Shown: piece by piece, positions 59,573 through 64,000 of the stretch
Layout of the letters: the number at the start of each line of letters is the position of its first letter
Position numbering within the stretch: position 1 is the stretch's first letter
Assembly: GCA_017607445.1 (NCBI GenBank)
Contig: JAEVHH010000003.1
Coordinates: forward strand, 1,984,001 to 2,048,000
Reading direction: 5' to 3'
Origin: Histoplasma ohiense
Lineage: Eukaryota > Ascomycota > Eurotiomycetes > Onygenales > Ajellomycetaceae
DNA length: 64,000 nt
Position numbers and translations under genes: made by a program
The notes under the pieces: generated by a model
What the model was told of the DNA's origin: nothing
The model's database searches: none
What the model saw: the letters and a program-made list of their open reading frames with translations, nothing else

Positions 59573-60586
59573 ATGAACTACAAGCAATTCTACAAACATC
59601 TGCTGCATCTGAACACAGCAGACAATAACTTAGATCTACAAAGCATTCTCCAGCAGCAGATGCTACAGATAATCAAATTGCAACAATGACTTGCTGAGAT
59701 GAGTACTTCTGTGTTCACTGTTCCTTCTACACCTGCATCTCATGAAAAGCTCCCAAGAGAGAAGCTCTCAATCCTTGACAAATACAAGGGAGATCTAACA
59801 CTCTACCTCATGTGGAAGTCAAAAGTGAACACCAAATTGAACATCAATGGACAAGCAATAGACTCACTATTCAATCAAGCATGGTATATCCATAGCAGAT
59901 TGGATGACAATGTGTTAGCAAAATTCCAACTCTGAATGAGTCACTGTTAGAACAATCAGTGTATGTCAGAGCTAGTCTTCTGACAACTCAACTCTCTCTT
60001 CCTCAATTCTATACTTCAAGCCAAGGCATTAGACTGGCTTAATCAAACTCATCAGATGAATGTTGTGTTGACAACTTATCTTTCTGAATTCAATCACAAG
60101 CTTCTAGAAGCAGATGAGCAAGACTGAGATGACACTGTCAAGATCAACATATTGTTCAAGAACTTGAACTTTCAATTATATAATTGAAGTGTAGAGTGTT
60201 CAAAGCTCTCAATATACAGTGAATTCTGCACTGATCTTCATCTGTTGAACAATGATCTGTCTCAGTTCTGTGCACTTCAAAATTGCAGAGAATTCTGCTG
60301 AACAAATGTATACATCTCAAATCACTCTGCAGCACCCTCTACCTCCAAACCAGAATCAATGAACTGAATTCCACATGTAAATGCAAGCTGCCTGAGGGTC
60401 TCCAATGTCTCAGAGAAGAATGCTGTCAATCAAATCATCAGAGAAGTCTGTATATACTGCAACAAGTCAGAGCATTTTGCAAATCAATGTTCAAATACAA
60501 TCACTTCAAGTAAACCCCCCACACATGTAAATGCTGTGTCATCTGTGGATAGACAAGAACAGGGAAAAGATGAGCTCTCACTCTAA
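59573..60586 (+). pseudogene. Gypsy-2c gag
   Basis: 1014 nt, ATG 59573 (MNYKQFYKHLLHLN) to TAA 60584-60586. KLSILDKYKGDLTLYLMWKS keeps its Trp. CCHC knuckle CIYCNKSEHFANQC near 60450-60490. Fewer stops than in copy 2a, but still several TGA. Confidence 0.85.
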
Positions 60587-60639
60587 AACACAGATGAGAG
60601 CTCAAGAAGCAGAAAGCTAGCTGAAGATTTGAGCAGAAG

Positions 60640-63600
60640 ATGCAAGCAGACACAATCATAATCTCTGTCATTGTAAATAGTCTAGTCAATATGCAAGCAA
60701 TGATAGACAGTGATTTCCTTCATTACACTTTTATAGACACCCAGCTGGTTGAGAAGCATAAGCTTCAGTGTATTCTCTTTCTCAAACTATGTAAGCTCAG
60801 TGAATTTGACAGCCTCAGAGGATCCACCTTCTACAACATGGTAAGATTTAATATCAATGTAGAAGGACATGAGAAAAAGAATGTATACACATATAAAATA
60901 CAAGACCTTGAGTACAATCTAATGCTCAGTCTATCATGACTCACAGAATTTGAAACCTTGTTGAACACATGCAATCACTGTCTTATTTTCCCAGAAGATG
61001 ATCATGTTTATGAGAAGAATGTTGATAGAACTGCTGATCTCACTCAGATATCAGTGAAAGTGTACAAACTACTAACTCATCAAACATATGAGAAGAAGAA
61101 TGTCCAAGTGTTTGCTGCTAGCATGATGGATATCAAAAAAGTGTTAGAAAAGTTAGAACTCAAAGATCTCAAGAAATCACACAAGAAACTATTCAAATTG
61201 TACAAAGACTTCACAGACAGATTCAATGAGAAAGAAGCTGAAAAGCTTCTCTCTCATTGAGAATCTGATATAGATCATACAATTGAGCTCATCAAGAAAG
61301 ACAGTAAGAACTCACAACTGCTCTGAAATTCTCTCTACAGCATATCACACAACAAACTTCTCATTCTATGAAAAATGCTCAATGAATTACTGAACAAAGA
61401 CTTCATTCATATTAGCAACTCAACCATCACAGCATCTGTACTGTTTGCAAAGAAATCAGAAGAAGGCTTACAATTCTGCATTGACTATCAAGAACTCAAC
61501 AAAATTACACAGAAGAATCAATACTCTCTCCCACTCATCAATAAAACACTCAAACAAATAGAAAAAGTAAAATGATTTACAAAGCTTGACATCTCTGCAG
61601 CCTTCTATAAGATAAGAATTAATGAAGATGATGAATGGCTAACCACTTTTCATACATGTTACAGATTATACAAATGAACAGTAACTCTCTTTGAATTAGT
61701 GAACATTCTGAGCATGTTTCAGAAATACATTAACTGAGCTCTATGAGATCTGCTTGATGAGATCACCTCAGTGTACATGAATGATATTCTGATCTTCATC
61801 AATGGATCACTCACTGAGCACTGCAAGCACATACAACAAGTGCTTGACTGCCTATAAAAAACTGAACTGCAAGTGAACATTGACAAATGCAACTTTGAGA
61901 TCAAGTCTATGATCTATCTAGAATTCATCATCAAAGCTGAAAAAGACATATGCATGGATTCTAAGAAGATGGAAGCAATCCTCAACTGAGAGACATCAGT
62001 CTTGATAAAAGAGATTAGAAGCTTTCTAGAATTTGTCAACTTCTACTGAAGATTTATCAAAGACTTCTTCAATATTGTATGATCACTGATGAATCTGACT
62101 CAGAAAGATGCTGTATTTCAATAGACTGACAAAGTGGACACAGCATTCAAAAAGCTGAAGCATATGTTCACAAACATCTCAATACTGCAATCATTCAATT
62201 CAGATAAGCATACAATTCTTGAAACAGACATCTCAGATTATGTAGTAGATGAAGCACTGATGCAATATGATAATGAAGATGTTCTACAACTCTGTATCTT
62301 CATCTTGAAAAAGATGTTGTCTGCTGAATGCAACTATAAGATCTATGACAAGGAGCTTCTAGCAATCATACAATGTCTCAAAGAATAAGAATTCAAACTT
62401 ATGAGCAGCAAAAAATTTGAGATTGTTACTGATCATAAGAACTTAGAGTACTTCACAATCACTTGTAAGCTCACTGAAAGACATATGTGTTGATCATTGT
62501 TTCTTAGTCATTTTTCATTCACAATTCATTATCAATCTGAAGTAGAGAACACTCTTGCAGATGCTCTGTCCCATCAAGAACAAGATATGCCATCTGATAA
62601 CTTGAACAACAGATGGAAACACTGAGAGCATCAGTTAATCAACTCTGCAATTATAGAAAGTTCTACACAATCAGACAAACCCCACATACATGTCAACCAG
62701 TCTCAAGCTCAAAAACCCTCACTCAAAGAACAACAAAAGCTAGCAGCAGAAGCAGATGAATTCTGACAATAAATCATCAAAGCTGTACAAAACAGAACAT
62801 CTCAATTCCCCACAGATGTATATTCAAGAACAGATATCTCAGCATATTTGATTGATAATGACAACTGCTTACACTTTCAAGATAGACAATGAATCCTCAA
62901 TTCAGAATCTCTATGAACACAGATCATGCAAGAAATTCATGACTCACTGATGATCAGACACTCAGAACATGAAATTATGTACAACATTGTCATTCAAGAA
63001 TTCTACTGATCAGATATATCAAAAGACATACACTGATTCATACACAACTGTGATCACTGCAGCTCAGTGACAGCATGATATGAACAGTGAAAAGAGATAC
63101 TGAAGTCTCTATCTGTTCTCAACTGAACTTGATGTGATATAACTATTGATTTTGCAGTTTTCTTACTCAAAAGCAGAGATTCTATGAACATTCTAGTCAT
63201 TGTTGATCAACTCAGCAAGAGTGTAATACTACAGCTCTGTGACAAGATGAACACTGAAGTAGTTGCAGATGTCTTTGTCAGAAGCTCATTCTATTGTATA
63301 CACAGTCTGTCTTCATTCATTGTGTCAGATAGAGACAGTCAATTCATCAGTGCACTCTGAGCCCACATATGTCAATTATTAAAAATTGAACAAAAGTTAT
63401 CAACAGCATACCACTCAGAGACTGATAGAGCTATTGAGAGAATAATATAAACAGTAAAGAACATTCTTCATAAGTTCTGCAATTACACACAAAACAACTG
63501 AAGCAATCTGCTGCCACACACTGAGATTGTAATTAACAGTCAAGATTCCACTACAACAGATATAAGCTCATTCTTTCTTCTACACAGATACAATTTAAAG

Positions 63601-64000
63601 ATTCTGAACTTCTCTGAGACTCTCTGAGAAACCACATACATCTGCAGCTTCATACAGACAGCAGAGAACATTGTAAGCAAGCTGAAGAAAGTTCACAAAT
63701 GAACAGAAACTTCAATGATCAACACTCAGCAAAATTATGAGAATCAAGCAAACATCAGAAGAAGTTCTGCAACTCAATATTATGTAGAAGACAAAGTCTG
63801 ACTGAATCTCAAGAACATAAGAACAGATCATCCCTCACATATACTAGATTACCACCACATCAAGTATACAGTGAAGAAAGTGCTAGACACACACAATTAT
63901 CAACTCAACATCTCATCTGACATTCACAATGTCTTTCATACAAACCTGCTCCAACCCACAGCTGAGAATTCATTCCCCTCACAGAGAATCTCTGATTGAC
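60640..64000 (+). pseudogene. Gypsy-2c pol (partial)
   Basis: ATG 60640, -1 frame relative to gag. Protease AMIDSDF (Gly of DSG changed to Asp) near 60698. Open segments 60640-60939, 60958-61260 and 61375-61575, the last with the RT N-terminal motif LQFCIDYQELNKI intact. YMND at 61774-61785. RNase H (ETDISDYVVDEAL, DHKNLEYFT) about 62200-62460. Integrase zinc domain about 62940-63060, core with DITIDFAVFLLKS, which keeps the first catalytic Asp, and SDRDSQFIS. The window ends before the chromodomain. Confidence 0.87.

Larger units (their letters stand above)
58728..64000 (+). mobile_element. Gypsy-2 copy 2c, truncated by the window end
   Basis: Begins with a TGTGACGGGTTAG LTR directly after LINE-B sequence (flanking 5-mer ctcag, 58723-58727) and runs through leader, gag and pol to the chromodomain-proximal part at the right edge. 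The 3' LTR and the second target duplication lie outside the window. Confidence 0.95.

Noticed and set aside
1..64000. TGA read as Trp (a mitochondrial or alternative code)
   Set aside because: TGA also replaces conserved Arg (for example the two codons in YRRFI near 1398) and alternates with CAA or CAG between copies, which fits CpG decay and not recoding. Spliceosomal introns and hAT, LINE and SINE elements also indicate nuclear DNA.
1..64000. Classical CpA-type RIP as the sole cause of the stops
   Set aside because: CpA and TpG stay abundant and Gln codons mostly survive, whereas CpG and GpG are depleted.

Overview
This window is a dense, nested block of transposable elements from a eukaryotic genome. 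A filamentous ascomycete (Pezizomycotina) is the best guess: there are Ty3/Gypsy chromoviruses with chromodomains, a Tad1-like LINE, a BED-finger hAT transposon, a tRNA-derived SINE, and short introns of 47-68 nt with GTAAGT-like donors. I see no convincing single-copy host gene. Almost every coding region is broken by in-frame stops, mostly TGA, that replace conserved Trp and Arg codons. CpG is almost absent and GpG/CpC is scarce, while CpA/TpG is common. This points to RIP-like hypermutation of repeats with an unusual context preference: CpG first, then CpC, with CpA mostly spared. CpG-biased decay of repeats is, from memory, known in Onygenales such as Coccidioides, but the species cannot be fixed from the sequence.

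Layout. 1-1669: pol fragment of Gypsy-1 (copy 1A). 1670-15209: a second Gypsy-1 (1B) with 263-bp LTRs, split by Gypsy-2a (3547-9650, minus strand, 534-bp LTRs, TSD ataat). 15210-18369: 5'-truncated LINE-1. 18686-52180: one Gypsy-3 element (234-bp LTRs, TSD gctgt; about 7.0 kb once its insertions are removed). Inside Gypsy-3 are: (i) hAT-1a (20356-39026, TSD aggatttc), which itself holds the full-length LINE-2 (20989-27676, 14-bp TSD) and Gypsy-2b (32499-38583, TSD ctatt); (ii) a solo Gypsy-3-type LTR (40474-40744, TSD actat); (iii) the LINE-3 fragment (minus strand, 40760-48240, 14-bp TSD), which holds hAT-1b (minus strand, 42290-48167, TSD agtagatg). 52186-57400: AT-rich DNA with an old solo LTR, SINEs, a tandem duplication, a small inverted-repeat element and a short island that has kept CpG. 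57400-58712: ORF1 of a second LINE family, cut by a SINE. 58728-64000: Gypsy-2c, running off the end.

How the parts work together. Each autonomous element carries its own mobility proteins (gag and pol for the Gypsy families, ORF1 and ORF2 for the LINE, a transposase for the hAT), and the SINE would depend on a LINE. Less usual parts are: a spliced antisense gene between pol and the 3' LTR of Gypsy-3, a comparable antisense ORF in Gypsy-1, two extra genes in the hAT family, and a Gypsy-2 pol frame that ends inside its own 3' LTR. Because many copies are complete and bounded by target-site duplications, the order of insertion and the mutation spectrum can be read directly.
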